A stretch of 64,000 nt of DNA from assembly GCA_963753815.1 (NCBI GenBank), contig CAVWDU010000007.1, positions 472,056 through 536,055 of the forward strand, read 5' to 3'. Both the position numbers and the translations under genes were made by a program. This DNA is from CAVWDU01 sp963753815. Lineage in GTDB: Bacteria > Pseudomonadota > Gammaproteobacteria > Pseudomonadales > Halieaceae. Positions 26,193 through 36,070 of the stretch are shown piece by piece (the first letter of the stretch is position 1; each line of letters opens with the position of its first letter). The notes beneath the pieces are model-generated. The model did no database searches and was not told the DNA's origin. It saw only the letters and a list, made by a program, of their open reading frames with translations.

Positions 26193-28052
26193 ATGGGGGC
26201 GTGCTTTTCTGCCATGACCTCCCGACGCTCTCGTTCAGCTGGCGAAGTCGTTTACACATCGCTGTGGCATCGGGTGGTTTTGGTGTTCGTCCTGTGCCTC
26301 TGCCAGCTTTTTGTCTGCGCCGGGTCGCGTGCAGCATCGGTCGAAATCGACATCGACGGCATAACTGGCGAAGTCAAAGACAACGTAGAGGCCTATCTGG
26401 GCATTGTTACCGAAGGCCAGCGCAAACGGACCGATGAGGAAAAGCCACTCACGGACGCCGATATCCAGCGCCTGCATCGCAGCGCCACGGCGGAGATCGA
26501 AGCCGCGCTGCAACCGTTCGGCTACTACTCCCCCGAGGTGGCCGCAACCCTGGACGCGGGGGATCAGCAAAAGGCCAGCGGCGAGGTAAGCAGAACCTGG
26601 CATGCGCACTACCGCATCGACCCCGGTCCCGCCACGCGCCTGCGAAACGTAGACATCAGGCTGGAAGGCGAGGGCCGGGACCGGGACGAACTCAGGCAGC
26701 TGATCTCTCAGGCCGCACTCGAGCCGGGCGCGGTACTCTATCACCCCGCCTACAGCGGCCTGAAGAATGCGCTGCAGAGTGATGCCTACGCACTGGGCTA
26801 CCTGGACAGCACCTTCACGCGCAATCAGCTTCGGGTGCACCCCGAACAGCAGGTCGCCGACGTGACGCTGGTCTTCGACACCGGGCAACGCTTCTACTTC
26901 GGCGATATTTCTATCGAGCAGACCATCCTGTCCCAGGATTTCATCGACCGGTTCGTCGAGACGAGTGCGGGGGAAATCTTCAATCCCAGAAAACTGATCG
27001 ATCTGCAGCTGGCGCTCAGCGACAGTGACTATTTCAGCTCCGCAGAAGTACAGGTCCAGCGCGATGATGCTGAAGGCCAGCAGGTGCCGGTGCGGGTAAC
27101 CACGGAGCCTTCGCTACCGCGGAAGTACGAGACCAGTCTCGGCTATGGTACCGATACGGGGGTGCGCGGCGGGCTGGGGGTACTGTGGCGGCGCATCAAT
27201 CAGCAGGGACACCAGTTCCGGACCGATATCCGCCTGTCACAGATCCAGCAGACCGTGGTTGCACGATACAAGATCCCGGTCGGCGACGTGCGCAGCGAGT
27301 ACCTCGATTTCAACGCGGACCTCGACCAGCGTGAAATCAATGACACCGAATCGACCCGCTACGCCGTGGGCACCAGCCTGAACCAGAATCGCTGGCATGG
27401 AAGGCGGCGGCTGTCGCTGCTGCTGCAGCGGGAGGACTGGGCCTTCGGCGACGAACCCCGGGAGAATTCGACCCTGCTGATCCCGGGACTCGAGTACGAC
27501 CGCATCAGGGGCGACGACCTGTTGTTCACCCGCGACGGTTACAGCGTCAACGCAGCTGTTTACGGGGCGGCAGAGGGCGTGCTGTCCGACGCCACTTTCG
27601 TGCAGGGTTACGTGGCGCTGCGCATGGTCAAGCCCCTGGGAGACCGCGGCCGATTGCTGCTGCGCGGCGAGTACGGCGCCACGGCTACTGACAGTTTTAA
27701 CAAGCTGCCGCCTTCGCAACGGTTTTTTGCCGGCGGCGCACAAAGTGTGCGCGGCTACGGGTTTGAGGAGCTGAGTCCGGAGGATGATCAAGGCAATCTT
27801 GTCGGCGGACGCTACCTGGGTGTGTTCGGCGTCGAGGTCGATTTCCTGGTGTACGGAGACATCGGCCTGGCCGCCTTTGTCGATACCGGCAATGCGTCGG
27901 ATGATGCCAATATCGACTGGAAGACCGGTGCCGGCATCGGGCTGCGCTACCGGACCCCGGTCGGTATGGTGCGGCTGGATTTCGCCCACCCGTTCGACGA
28001 TCCCGACTCCTCGTTCGCCTTTCACATCAGTTTTGGACCCGACCTGCAATGA
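26193..28052 (+). CDS. tamA: Omp85-family assembly factor TamA
   Basis: About 619 residues with the start set at ATG 26193 (ATG 26214 is also possible; the frame is open further upstream but not protein-like). A hydrophobic signal (VVLVFVLCLCQLFVCAGSRA) precedes three POTRA domains, with AAVEIDGITGEVKDNVEAYL-like openings and LEPGAVLYHPAYSGLKNALQ at the second. A C-terminal 16-strand Omp85 barrel contains the lid-lock-type motif region (FAGGAQSVRGYGFEELSPED) and ends in a barrel strand (FAFHISFGPDLQ). TamA sits in the outer membrane and, with TamB, inserts a subset of outer-membrane proteins and supports lipid transport. Its stop overlaps the tamB start by four bases (ATGA), so the two are translationally coupled. 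Confidence 0.9.
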   Translation: MGACFSAMTSRRSRSAGEVVYTSLWHRVVLVFVLCLCQLFVCAGSRAASVEIDIDGITGEVKDNVEAYLGIVTEGQRKRTDEEKPLTDADIQRLHRSATAEIEAALQPFGYYSPEVAATLDAGDQQKASGEVSRTWHAHYRIDPGPATRLRNVDIRLEGEGRDRDELRQLISQAALEPGAVLYHPAYSGLKNALQSDAYALGYLDSTFTRNQLRVHPEQQVADVTLVFDTGQRFYFGDISIEQTILSQDFIDRFVETSAGEIFNPRKLIDLQLALSDSDYFSSAEVQVQRDDAEGQQVPVRVTTEPSLPRKYETSLGYGTDTGVRGGLGVLWRRINQQGHQFRTDIRLSQIQQTVVARYKIPVGDVRSEYLDFNADLDQREINDTESTRYAVGTSLNQNRWHGRRRLSLLLQREDWAFGDEPRENSTLLIPGLEYDRIRGDDLLFTRDGYSVNAAVYGAAEGVLSDATFVQGYVALRMVKPLGDRGRLLLRGEYGATATDSFNKLPPSQRFFAGGAQSVRGYGFEELSPEDDQGNLVGGRYLGVFGVEVDFLVYGDIGLAAFVDTGNASDDANIDWKTGAGIGLRYRTPVGMVRLDFAHPFDDPDSSFAFHISFGPDLQ

Positions 28053-31000
28053 CACGACGCAGCTTGTTATGGACTCTGTTCGTGCCAGCAGCATTGGTGG
28101 CTATCATCCTGTTACTGCTGGCCTGGGGGCTGGGTACCGAAGTTGGCACACGAACTCTATGGGGAATGGCCAGCAAGGCAGTGAGCGGGCTTGAGGCAGC
28201 TTCCGTGGAGGGGCGCCTGACCGGTCCCCTGACGATCCGGGGGTTGCGTTACAAAGACGAGTTCCGGGCTCTCGAGATCGGGTCGGTAAACCTGGACTGG
28301 CATCCCTCGCGCCTGCTTGGCGGTGAGTTTCTGCTGGCGCGGCTGCACGTGGCCGATGTTGACTACCTGCAGATCAAACCATCACCGCCCCCTGAAGAGG
28401 AGGTTCCCTTCCAGCTGCCCGAGCGTCTCAGCCTGCCGCTGGACCTCGACATTCGCGACTTTAGCCTCGAAGGACTGGCGTTCCGCAGCTCTCCTGACGC
28501 TGAGCCACTGGTGATCACCAGCGCAGAGCTGGCGGCGACATTCCGCGGCCACGATCTCGCGGTACCGAAGCTGTCTGTAAGAGGGCCGCTGTTCACCGTC
28601 GCTGCCAGTGTCGATGCCCTCACCCGCGACGACTATCCCACAGACATGGCCGTCAGTTGGGAGGCACGACCGCCCGGCCTCGTGCCGCTGTCCGGCGAAC
28701 TGACGCTGGCGGGTGATCTCGAGACGCTGCAGCTACACCACACGCTGGCGCCGCCCCTGGAGCTGGAGCAGACGGCGACGCTGCGGGATATCACTTCCGC
28801 CCTGGCATTCACCACTGAAACGGTCATCCATCGAATTCGACTCCCCGAGGTCGGCGAGACACTGCCGGACCTCGCGATCAGCGGCCGCGTGAGCGCCGAG
28901 GGAACCCCTCGGGACCTCCAGTATGCCGGCGACCTGCGCATTGATTCAGCGATCGCCGGTGTCATCGAAACGGCCACCCGCGGCGGTTTCCGGGAGCAGG
29001 TGCTGGCACTGGACAAGCTCGCGCTGACCGGCGGCGATGCTGCCGAACTGCAGGCGTGGGGCCAGGTCGATCTCAGCGGTGAGGTGCCGGTTCTAGACCT
29101 CAAGAGCCGATGGCAGTCGCTGCAGTGGCCGCTGCAGGGCGAGCCGCAGGTAACCAGTGCAGAGGGCGAACTGCGTGTCTCCGGCGTCACCGAGGACTAC
29201 GGTGTGGCGCTCGACGCCAGGCTCGAAGTCCCCGGGCAGACGGGCGGGGAACTGCAGGTAACGGGACGGGGCAGCACCGGATTCATCGACCTGGATCGTC
29301 TGCACCTGGCGCTACTCGACGGCACCCTCGATGGCAGCGCCCGGGCAGACTGGAATCCCGAGATTACCGGCAGAGTGGAACTGACCGGCAGCGGCCTGAA
29401 CCCCGCGGTGCTGGTGCCTGACATGCCCGGCGACCTGCAGCTGGAGATCAGGGCTCAGGGCGGAATGACGGAGGGTACGGCAGCAGCCCAGATTGATGCG
29501 TTCTCCGTCTCCGGTCGTTTTCAGGAACAGCCGCTGAATCTGGAGCTCAGGGGTAGCCTGCAGGGTCCTCAGCTGCGGCTCGAAACCCTGGAGCTGGCGG
29601 CCGGTTCCACCCGCCTCAGCGCCGCCGGCATGGTCGGCGAGGCAATGGACTTCGACTGGACCCTCAACAGTCCGGATCTCAATCACATAGTGCCCGGGAC
29701 CGGCGGTGCCGTTGACGGCCAGGGGCACATCGGGGGTACCCTCGATCTGCCCGCCGTGCGCGGTTCACTGCGCGCCCGGGATCTGAACTATGACCAGTCA
29801 TCGCTGGCAAACCTGTCCCTGGACATGGACGTCGACCTGCAGCGCCCTACCCCGTCCGAACTGGAACTCGTCCTCGACGGCGCCCAGTTGGGGGGCGTCG
29901 CGGTCGAGACCCTGACCCTGGTCGGCCGGGGCACCCGGTCGGATCACAAACTGCAGCTGGCAGGCGAGACATCCGTCGGGAGTGCAAACCTGGACCTCCA
30001 CGGCGACCTGCAGGACGCGAGCTGGCTGGTTCGCCTTGCCGAAGGGCGCCTGCAGTACGAGGACCTGGGGGCGTGGACACTGGAAACACCCCATGTCGGC
30101 CGCATCGCCCGGGAGCGGCAGGAGCTGGGCAGCGGCTGCTGGATTAATGGTGGAGCGCGCCTTTGCCTCGAGGGTGCGTATACCCCGGAATCACTCTCCG
30201 CCGCAGTGAAGCTGGACGCACTTGCGCTGAGCTATTTCCGTCCGTTGTTGCCGCCCGCGGTTGACCTCTTGGGAAAGGTCGGGGCGCAGGTGGATCTGCG
30301 CCAGCAGGGTGCGGCCGCGCTGGAAGTCATCGCCAGCGTCGATACCCAGGGTGTGGAGCTGAGGTCAGGCGAGGGCACCGGCCAACCGGGCGAACAGTTG
30401 CTCGTGCTGCAGCCGTCCCGCTCCACCCTGAACTATGGTGATGCCGGCCTCGACGTCGAGCTGGCGCTACCGTTTTCAGGCGGCGGCGGTGTCAGCGCAA
30501 CCGCGCGGGTGGGCCCGGGTGACCGGCCACTGGATGAGCGCCCGCTCAGCGGCCGACTCCAGCTGGAGCTCGACGACATCGGCTTCCTGGCCGCGCTATC
30601 TCCGGAAATCGAGCGGGCGTCGGGCGCACTCAGCGGCACGGTGGACCTCGCCGGCTCGCTGGGTAATCCGGCACCGGACGGTGAACTCAAGCTGAGTGGC
30701 GGCGCCCTGCGCCTTGCGTCCCCCGGCCTGGATATCACCGGCATCACACTGGCGGCGCACAACGCCGCCGCCGATGAACTGGTATTCGAGGGCAGCGCCC
30801 GCTCGGGGGGCGGCGAGCTCGCACTTGCCGGGAGTGCCCGGCTGTCAGACGGAGGTACAGCGGCCGATATCCGTATCGATGGCGAGGCATTCCAGGTGTT
30901 CGACACCCCCGACGCGCGGGTCCGGGTCTCACCGGATCTTGATATCGCCCTGCGCGATACCGGCCTCACGGTGACCGGTAAGGTGCGGGTGCCCTATGCT

Positions 31001-31834
31001 GAAATCACGCCGAAGCAGCTGCCGCCGTCAGCGGTATCCACCTCCGCCGACCAGGTCATCGTCGTTGCAGACGGGGAGGAAGCGGTAACCGTCGGCGAAC
31101 AGGGCGTAGCGGCGAATATCCGCATTGAGCTGGGTGACGAGGTCAGCGTGGACGGATTCGGATTCAAGGGGCGGTTGACAGGAAGCCTGGTGGTGGACCA
31201 GGCGCCCGGCAGGCCGATCCTCGGCACCGGCACGCTGAACATCCTCGACGGCGAGTATCGAGCCTACGGCCAGGGACTGGTGATCGAGCAAGGTAAAATT
31301 CTGTTTGCCGGAGGTCCCCTGGACACCCCGGGAATCAACGTGCGCGCGGTGCGCCGTCCGGCGGCGGGCATCCTGGTCGGGGTGCGGGTATACGGCGCGG
31401 TACAGGAGCCGGAACTGGAGGTTTTCTCTGAGCCCGGCATGAGCCAGACCGAACAGTTGTCCTGGCTGGTGCTGGGGCGCCCGCTGAAGGGTACATCAGA
31501 GGGCGAAGGCGACATGCTGGCGCAGGCTGCCACCATGCTCAGCCTCAAGGGTGGGAACTACCTGATGAACAGGTTTGGTGGCGATGTCGGTGTCGACAAA
31601 ATAGGCTTCGAGACCGGGTCCGGCGAAGCCGGCGCCGCCAGCGACGTGAACCAGGCGGCCTTTGTGATCGGCAAGTACCTCTCGCCGGACCTGTATGTCA
31701 GCTACGGTATCGGCCTGTTCGAACCGGTATCCACCGTGCGTCTCGAATACACGCTGGACGAGAACTGGAAGCTGTCGACCGAATCATCCACGTTCTCCAG
31801 CGGCGGCGATATCATCTACATGATAGAAAGATGA
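28049..31834 (+). CDS. tamB: Translocation and assembly module protein TamB (AsmA-like/DUF490)
   Basis: A 1,261-residue protein, the usual TamB size. An N-terminal membrane anchor (LWTLFVPAALVAIILLLLAW) leads into a very long series of short beta repeats. Such repeats build the periplasm-spanning hydrophobic groove of AsmA-like bridge proteins. The last ~350 residues form the conserved DUF490/TamB domain, including LNILDGEYRAYGQGLVIEQG, AGGPLDTPGINVRAVR, GMSQTEQLSWLVLGRPL and the final LEYTLDENWKLSTESS. It works with TamA in outer-membrane protein insertion and phospholipid movement between membranes. Starts within the tamA stop codon. Confidence 0.95.
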   Translation: MTRRSLLWTLFVPAALVAIILLLLAWGLGTEVGTRTLWGMASKAVSGLEAASVEGRLTGPLTIRGLRYKDEFRALEIGSVNLDWHPSRLLGGEFLLARLHVADVDYLQIKPSPPPEEEVPFQLPERLSLPLDLDIRDFSLEGLAFRSSPDAEPLVITSAELAATFRGHDLAVPKLSVRGPLFTVAASVDALTRDDYPTDMAVSWEARPPGLVPLSGELTLAGDLETLQLHHTLAPPLELEQTATLRDITSALAFTTETVIHRIRLPEVGETLPDLAISGRVSAEGTPRDLQYAGDLRIDSAIAGVIETATRGGFREQVLALDKLALTGGDAAELQAWGQVDLSGEVPVLDLKSRWQSLQWPLQGEPQVTSAEGELRVSGVTEDYGVALDARLEVPGQTGGELQVTGRGSTGFIDLDRLHLALLDGTLDGSARADWNPEITGRVELTGSGLNPAVLVPDMPGDLQLEIRAQGGMTEGTAAAQIDAFSVSGRFQEQPLNLELRGSLQGPQLRLETLELAAGSTRLSAAGMVGEAMDFDWTLNSPDLNHIVPGTGGAVDGQGHIGGTLDLPAVRGSLRARDLNYDQSSLANLSLDMDVDLQRPTPSELELVLDGAQLGGVAVETLTLVGRGTRSDHKLQLAGETSVGSANLDLHGDLQDASWLVRLAEGRLQYEDLGAWTLETPHVGRIARERQELGSGCWINGGARLCLEGAYTPESLSAAVKLDALALSYFRPLLPPAVDLLGKVGAQVDLRQQGAAALEVIASVDTQGVELRSGEGTGQPGEQLLVLQPSRSTLNYGDAGLDVELALPFSGGGGVSATARVGPGDRPLDERPLSGRLQLELDDIGFLAALSPEIERASGALSGTVDLAGSLGNPAPDGELKLSGGALRLASPGLDITGITLAAHNAAADELVFEGSARSGGGELALAGSARLSDGGTAADIRIDGEAFQVFDTPDARVRVSPDLDIALRDTGLTVTGKVRVPYAEITPKQLPPSAVSTSADQVIVVADGEEAVTVGEQGVAANIRIELGDEVSVDGFGFKGRLTGSLVVDQAPGRPILGTGTLNILDGEYRAYGQGLVIEQGKILFAGGPLDTPGINVRAVRRPAAGILVGVRVYGAVQEPELEVFSEPGMSQTEQLSWLVLGRPLKGTSEGEGDMLAQAATMLSLKGGNYLMNRFGGDVGVDKIGFETGSGEAGAASDVNQAAFVIGKYLSPDLYVSYGIGLFEPVSTVRLEYTLDENWKLSTESSTFSSGGDIIYMIER

Positions 31835-31847
31835 CTGGAACCGGCGA

Positions 31848-31866
31848 CTGGCGCATCCGGCGCCAG
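31848..31866 (+). terminator. Hairpin after tamB, no T-run
   Basis: CTGGCGC-ATCCG-GCGCCAG is a perfect 7-bp stem with a 5-base loop, 14 bases after the tamB stop. There is no following T-tract, so it may be a weak terminator or an mRNA-stabilising 3' end. Confidence 0.4.
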
Positions 31867-32455
31867 CGGCAGTGGCTCGCGGCCTATCAACAGCAATCAG
31901 GTCACTAGCCTGCTTCGCTCGCCGAGTGGCGTCGCGAGGGCGGCTTGGCGCTTGTCTGGTGGAGTGCTCGGACCAGAAGACGTTGAAGGCGTAGTTGACA
32001 CTACGTAGAGACGTGTGGCGGCAGAACACACTGTCAGACAAGTGTCAGGACGACATCAGCATATAATCGGCGAGAGCAGCCGGCTGCTGGCCATGTCGGG
32101 GCAGAGCAGCCGCGCCAAATTTGAGTGGCCGATAATCAGGGTCTTGCCGCCCTGTGTCGACACAAAGCCGTTGCCGGCACAACAGCGGTCCTCGCAATCG
32201 ATGAACTCATCAGGCAGCGGTATCACGGTCGCGGCGTTGGGATCGAGTGGAATAGCGCCGGGCGATCCTGCGAACTCCGGTACGGTTGCTGCAAAAAATC
32301 CGGAAAAGGGAGGGGACGCTCTATCACCGTGCGCCATGGCGTGGGTGCGCCTTACACCGCGCGGCGTACACCATATTGTAACTCGCGCCACAACCGGAAA
32401 CGCTGGTAATCTCTGTGCCATTGCTACTGAACTTGACAGGTGGGTGCCAGGAAAA
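31867..32455. other. Intergenic region between tamB and the antiporter gene
   Basis: About 590 bases. A frame continuous with the antiporter is open from 32015, but its N-terminal 147 residues are polar and unlike any transporter leader, so it is probably not translated. No RNA, repeat or promoter is clear to me. Confidence 0.4.
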
Positions 32456-34054
32456 GTGGATTCCTTACTCTTATCAATTCATCCCAGCGACCCCCTGTGG
32501 ATCGCGATCGCTTTCGCATGCGGGATTCTGGTCAAGTCAGTCGGCCTGCCGCCACTGATCGGCTTTCTTTTGGCCGGCTTTCTGCTCAATGCTCTCGGTG
32601 CGGAAGGTGGTGAATTTCTTAACACTACAGCCGATCTCGGGATCACCCTGCTGCTATTTTCCATCGGTCTCAAGCTCAAGCTGCGACAGCTTCTGCGTCC
32701 GGAAGTCTGGGGTGTAGCGTCGATTCACATGCTGCTGGTTACTCTGCTTATCGCAGCGTTGGTGTTCTCGTTATCGTTTTCCAGTTTGCCGCTTTTTTAC
32801 GATCTCGATTTCAGGACCGCGTTACTGATCGGATTTGCGATGTCTTTTTCAAGCACGGTTTTCGCGATCAAGATACTCGATCAACTTGGCGCTACCGGTG
32901 CAATTCATGGTCGTATTGCCATCGGTGTGCTGGTCGTCCAGGACGTCGCTGCGGTGCTGTTTCTCGCCTTTACAACGAACAAAGTGCCGTCACTATGGGC
33001 TTTTGCACTATTTCTGCTACTCCCTCTCAGGCCACTGCTGCTGGCGCTGCTTGAAAAAACCGGTCATGGCGAACTCCTTGTCCTGTTCGGCATCGCCCTG
33101 GCTCTGGGCGGTGCTGATGTGTTCGAACTGGTTGGCATGAAAGGTGACGTCGGCGCTCTGGTGCTGGGCATGCTGCTGGCCAATCATCCGAAATCCAATG
33201 AGCTGGCCAAGGCATTACTCGGATTCAAGGATCTGTTTCTTGTCGGATTTTTCCTGAGTATCGGTATGACCGCCCTGCCGGGCTGGGATGAACTCCTGGC
33301 AGCATCAGTATTCATTGCCTTCCTGCCGGTAAAAGTGGGTCTCTACTTCTTATTGTTCAGCGCATTTTGCCTGCGCAACAGTACCTCCTGGCGGACTTCC
33401 CTGAACCTGGCCAACTACAGTGAGTTCGGCCTCATCGTCGGTGCGCTGGCCGCAACGGCCGGCTGGCTGCCCAAGGACTGGTTAGCGGTATTCGCGATTG
33501 CCTTGTCGCTTTCATTCATAGTGTCGGCACCACTGATAAATGTCCGGGACAGGCTTTATAACCGCTGGCGCCGAAAGTTGAGGATTTTCCAGCGTAACCG
33601 TCGCCTGACAGGCGAGGAGGATATTTACCTCGGGCATATCCGGGTCGCGGTATTTGGCATGGGCCGCATGGGAAGCGCCGCATTTACAGCGATTGAAAAG
33701 GATCTCGGCGCGGGTCTTGTCGGCGTTGAAATCGAACCTCAGAAAGCGGAGGAGCACAGGCAGGCTGGCAGAAACGTCATTTCCGGTGATGCGACCAACC
33801 CGGACTTCTGGACCAGAACGCCAGGCCTGATCGATGACCTGGAGTGGGTATTGTTGACCCTGCCGACACACAGCGCCAACCTGGCCGCCGTGCAGCGCCT
33901 GCGCGAAAGGGCGTACCGCGGCAGGATTGCCGCCACCTCAAAATATGCGGATGAGATGGACGCACTGCAGTCTCTTGACGTCGACTTTGCGTTCAATATC
34001 TACAATGAAGCTGGCGTAGGGTTTGCAAACGAACTGCAGCTTCTCATGAAGTAA
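32456..34054 (+). CDS. Kef/CPA2-type cation:proton antiporter with RCK (TrkA-N) domain
   Basis: About 532 residues from GTG 32456, which has AGGA three bases upstream and begins VDSLLLSIHPSDPLWIAIAF just before the first helix. There are roughly 12 membrane helices (SVGLPPLIGFLLAGFLLNAL, ITLLLFSIGLKLKL, IGFAMSFSSTVFAIKILD, GVLVVQDVAAVLFLAF). The SSTVFAIKIL and VLVVQD segments are the ion-binding core of CPA2 exchangers. A cytosolic Rossmann RCK domain follows (VAVFGMGRMGSAAF, then VISGDATNPDFW) and ends the protein, so it is nucleotide-regulated. YbaL/KefB-like proteins exchange K+ or Na+ for protons. It is convergent with the next gene. Confidence 0.9.
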   Translation: MDSLLLSIHPSDPLWIAIAFACGILVKSVGLPPLIGFLLAGFLLNALGAEGGEFLNTTADLGITLLLFSIGLKLKLRQLLRPEVWGVASIHMLLVTLLIAALVFSLSFSSLPLFYDLDFRTALLIGFAMSFSSTVFAIKILDQLGATGAIHGRIAIGVLVVQDVAAVLFLAFTTNKVPSLWAFALFLLLPLRPLLLALLEKTGHGELLVLFGIALALGGADVFELVGMKGDVGALVLGMLLANHPKSNELAKALLGFKDLFLVGFFLSIGMTALPGWDELLAASVFIAFLPVKVGLYFLLFSAFCLRNSTSWRTSLNLANYSEFGLIVGALAATAGWLPKDWLAVFAIALSLSFIVSAPLINVRDRLYNRWRRKLRIFQRNRRLTGEEDIYLGHIRVAVFGMGRMGSAAFTAIEKDLGAGLVGVEIEPQKAEEHRQAGRNVISGDATNPDFWTRTPGLIDDLEWVLLTLPTHSANLAAVQRLRERAYRGRIAATSKYADEMDALQSLDVDFAFNIYNEAGVGFANELQLLMK

Positions 34055-34141
34055 TCAAATGGAACTCTGCACGCTGCACAGTCAATCACTCGAGTTTCAA
34101 GCCACGAAGACCATGCTTTTTGGTTGCAGCGGGAATGCCGA

Positions 34142-34693
34142 TCATGTCTGCCACAGCCAGCGCTGGGGGCCCTCATCCAGGCCGGTATTTACCTCGTCCT
34201 GGGCCTCATTCGCGGTGATGTCGCTGGTATAAGACAAACCCCAGCCAATCGCAATGGTGGTCTTTAATACCTTGTTCCAGGGAAAATCAGACCAACGCAG
34301 GTTGGCGAAGACTGCGGCCTCGTAAATATCGATGTTCTGCTGCCGGTCATCGCGATAGGCGATCAGCGCAACCGGCTCCAGGGTAGCTCCAGCCCACGCG
34401 AAAGCACGGTTCAAGAGGTTTTGCTGCTCGAGGTGCCAATCCAGTTCGATGGCAGCCATGGTTTCTTGTGACGACTCATATTTAAACAGCAGCGCCTGCT
34501 TCAGTTTGTATTCAGTACCAGCCCCGATATACCCCGCGATGGCATCGGGACGCAGCCAATGCGATTCGTCGGCACGGATCGCAGCGGCCCACTGGAGGGC
34601 GATAATCGCGCCAGCAAATTGCCACACCAGTGCCTCGCCCCGACGGATTGTTGTCTTTCGTGCGTTAGAGTGATTGAAGAATTCGAATCCCAT
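34142..34693 (-). CDS. Outer-membrane beta-barrel-like protein, probably truncated at the C-terminus
   Basis: A 183-residue protein. A short N-terminal leader (VWQFAGAIIALQWAAAIRAD) is followed by alternating aromatic/polar strands (YIGAGTEYKLKQALLFKY, LNRAFAWAGATLEPVALIAY, TTIAIGWGLSYTSD). This pattern suits a small barrel or lipid-A-modifying-like protein. It stops after ANEAQDEVNTGLDEGPQRWL without the last strands or a terminal aromatic residue, which suggests the 3' end was lost. The gene is convergent with the antiporter. The identity is not certain. Confidence 0.55.
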   Translation of the reverse strand: MGFEFFNHSNARKTTIRRGEALVWQFAGAIIALQWAAAIRADESHWLRPDAIAGYIGAGTEYKLKQALLFKYESSQETMAAIELDWHLEQQNLLNRAFAWAGATLEPVALIAYRDDRQQNIDIYEAAVFANLRWSDFPWNKVLKTTIAIGWGLSYTSDITANEAQDEVNTGLDEGPQRWLWQT

Positions 34694-34729
34694 ACTATTG
34701 CCTTTAACTCACTTGGGGGGAACATCACA

Positions 34730-35290
34730 CTAGACCCCGCCTGAAACGAGATAGAATGACTCAGCGATAAGATAGCTGTCTCCGATTTCCAGCAGGCTGA
34801 ATGTGCGTGGTGGTTCAAATCGCTCACCGTCCCATCCGGGAATATACTGCAGATGATCGCCGAGCTTCTCGTGTCGTGTGTGGAGAGTCATAGGCAGGCC
34901 ACCCTCGAGGAGATTCGGAGGAGCAGGCCTTATCGAGTAATCGACGGGGTTCTTGCATTCGAGCCACATGCTTTGATCGACGTAATCGGGTGAAAATGGG
35001 GAAAAAGCCAGAAAAAGTCGGACACCCAACGACACATCCGCCAGGTACACTTCCATCACCATCGGGCCCCATTCACCAGGCTTCAGAACATCCGCGACAT
35101 TGATTGTCCGTGTCTCTGCCGCGGCACGGGCGAGCTCCTCATCCAGTGCGGACCGTAATCTGGCCCGAACGATCGCCTCGTTTTCAGGGAACATCTGAGC
35201 GCACTCCCGCGCGCCGCTTATCCGAGACTCGCCAGTTATAGGACGCAGCATAGACGCGTCTCTTTCCAGGCTTTCCCACTCGTCAGACAT
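34730..35290 (-). CDS. Unknown protein, 186 residues
   Basis: No family recognised. It is hydrophilic with no signal peptide. Features visible are a helical N-terminal half (ENEAIVRARLRSALDEELAR) and a beta-rich second half with aromatic turns (GVRLFLAFSPFSPDYVDQSM, HLQYIPGWDGERFEPP). It ends in SYLIAESFYLVSGGV. It lies 36 bases upstream of the barrel-like gene on the same strand, so the two may be cotranscribed. Confidence 0.55.
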   Translation of the reverse strand: MSDEWESLERDASMLRPITGESRISGARECAQMFPENEAIVRARLRSALDEELARAAAETRTINVADVLKPGEWGPMVMEVYLADVSLGVRLFLAFSPFSPDYVDQSMWLECKNPVDYSIRPAPPNLLEGGLPMTLHTRHEKLGDHLQYIPGWDGERFEPPRTFSLLEIGDSYLIAESFYLVSGGV

Positions 35291-35357
35291 AGCTCTCCCA
35301 CTCAGTTGGTATCCGAAGATTCAGAGGAAACCGCACTCCTCCGCGCTGCAGAGACTA

Positions 35358-35585
35358 TTGTATTACGAAGGTCTCTCCAGCACCCAGGGTCGCCCGAAGA
35401 AGCTCACGGAAACGAATCGTGAGGCGTTAAAGCGCGAGTCGGCACAACGACGCGGGGAGTATCTGGCGCCGATTCCAGTTGAAGGCAAGTTCGCCAGGGC
35501 AAGAACGGCTGCCGCCCGGGCTGTGAACCGCGGCTTCAACCGCTGTCGTCTCCCAGAGCTGCGATATGGTCGGCAAAAAATGTAG
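35358..35585 (+). pseudogene. IS5/IS1182-type transposase C-terminal scrap
   Basis: The frame reads GLSSTQGRPKKLTETNREAL, then RRGEYLAPIPVEGKFARART. The pattern 'GRPKK...(E/Q)xxRRxEYxxRIPVEGKFxxxK' is the end of IS5/IS1182-group transposases, where the E of VEGKF completes the DDE triad. The rest of the transposase is missing upstream. It overlaps the end of the unknown gene at 35536-36060 by about 50 bases. Identification is by pattern only. Confidence 0.5.
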
Positions 35586-36060
35586 CGTACGTCGATTCCG
35601 GAATCTCGGAAAGTTCGAGGAAGGTCTCATCCGTCTCGGGAACGGCGATCAGCGTTGCCTCGCCGATTGCCACGATTTGCCCGTCATCAGACTGCAGCTC
35701 GAACTCTTCTCCCACGGCGACGTATGTCACGCCTTCGTCCTCTGCGCCACCGATGCTCTGGATCCAGCCCGCCAGTGCCTTGGCACCGCCGATGTTATAG
35801 AACACCCCGGAAGCGGAGCGCTCGGCGGGATCGCCGCGCTCGAGATTCGAGGTACCTATTCGCTCGCCGTCGTGCAGCAGTGTAAAACAACCTTGGGGTA
35901 TACCGATCATGTCTGGGGACCTTGCGATGGCCAACTGGGGGTGCCGCAGCTTCAGACTCTCCGATTTTCCCGTGACTTGCAAGAGCACTGTGCCTGAGAT
36001 TTCCCGGCTGAACTCCACCCCGCCGATGCGCCGGAGTTCCCGGAGTCTCTGCCTGTGCAA
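35536..36060 (-). CDS. Unknown protein; N-terminus probably contaminated by repeat
   Basis: Up to 174 residues. The upstream ~50 codons run into the repeat-rich region, and an ATG ending at 35910 (MIGIPQGCFTLLHDGERIG) has AAGG nine bases before it, so the real protein may be about 124 residues. The body is acidic and beta-rich (GVTYVAVGEEFELQSDDGQI, ETFLELSEIPESTYATFFAD). No family recognised. It is interrupted at neither end, but sits between a transposase scrap and a repeat array. Confidence 0.45.
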   Translation of the reverse strand: MHRQRLRELRRIGGVEFSREISGTVLLQVTGKSESLKLRHPQLAIARSPDMIGIPQGCFTLLHDGERIGTSNLERGDPAERSASGVFYNIGGAKALAGWIQSIGGAEDEGVTYVAVGEEFELQSDDGQIVAIGEATLIAVPETDETFLELSEIPESTYATFFADHIAALGDDSG

Positions 36061-36070
36061 CTTACTACTC

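Noticed and set aside
32056..32421. Minus-strand frame ending in KTLIIGHSN, like histidine-phosphatase ends
   Set aside because: Only a six-residue resemblance; no other motif of the family is present.
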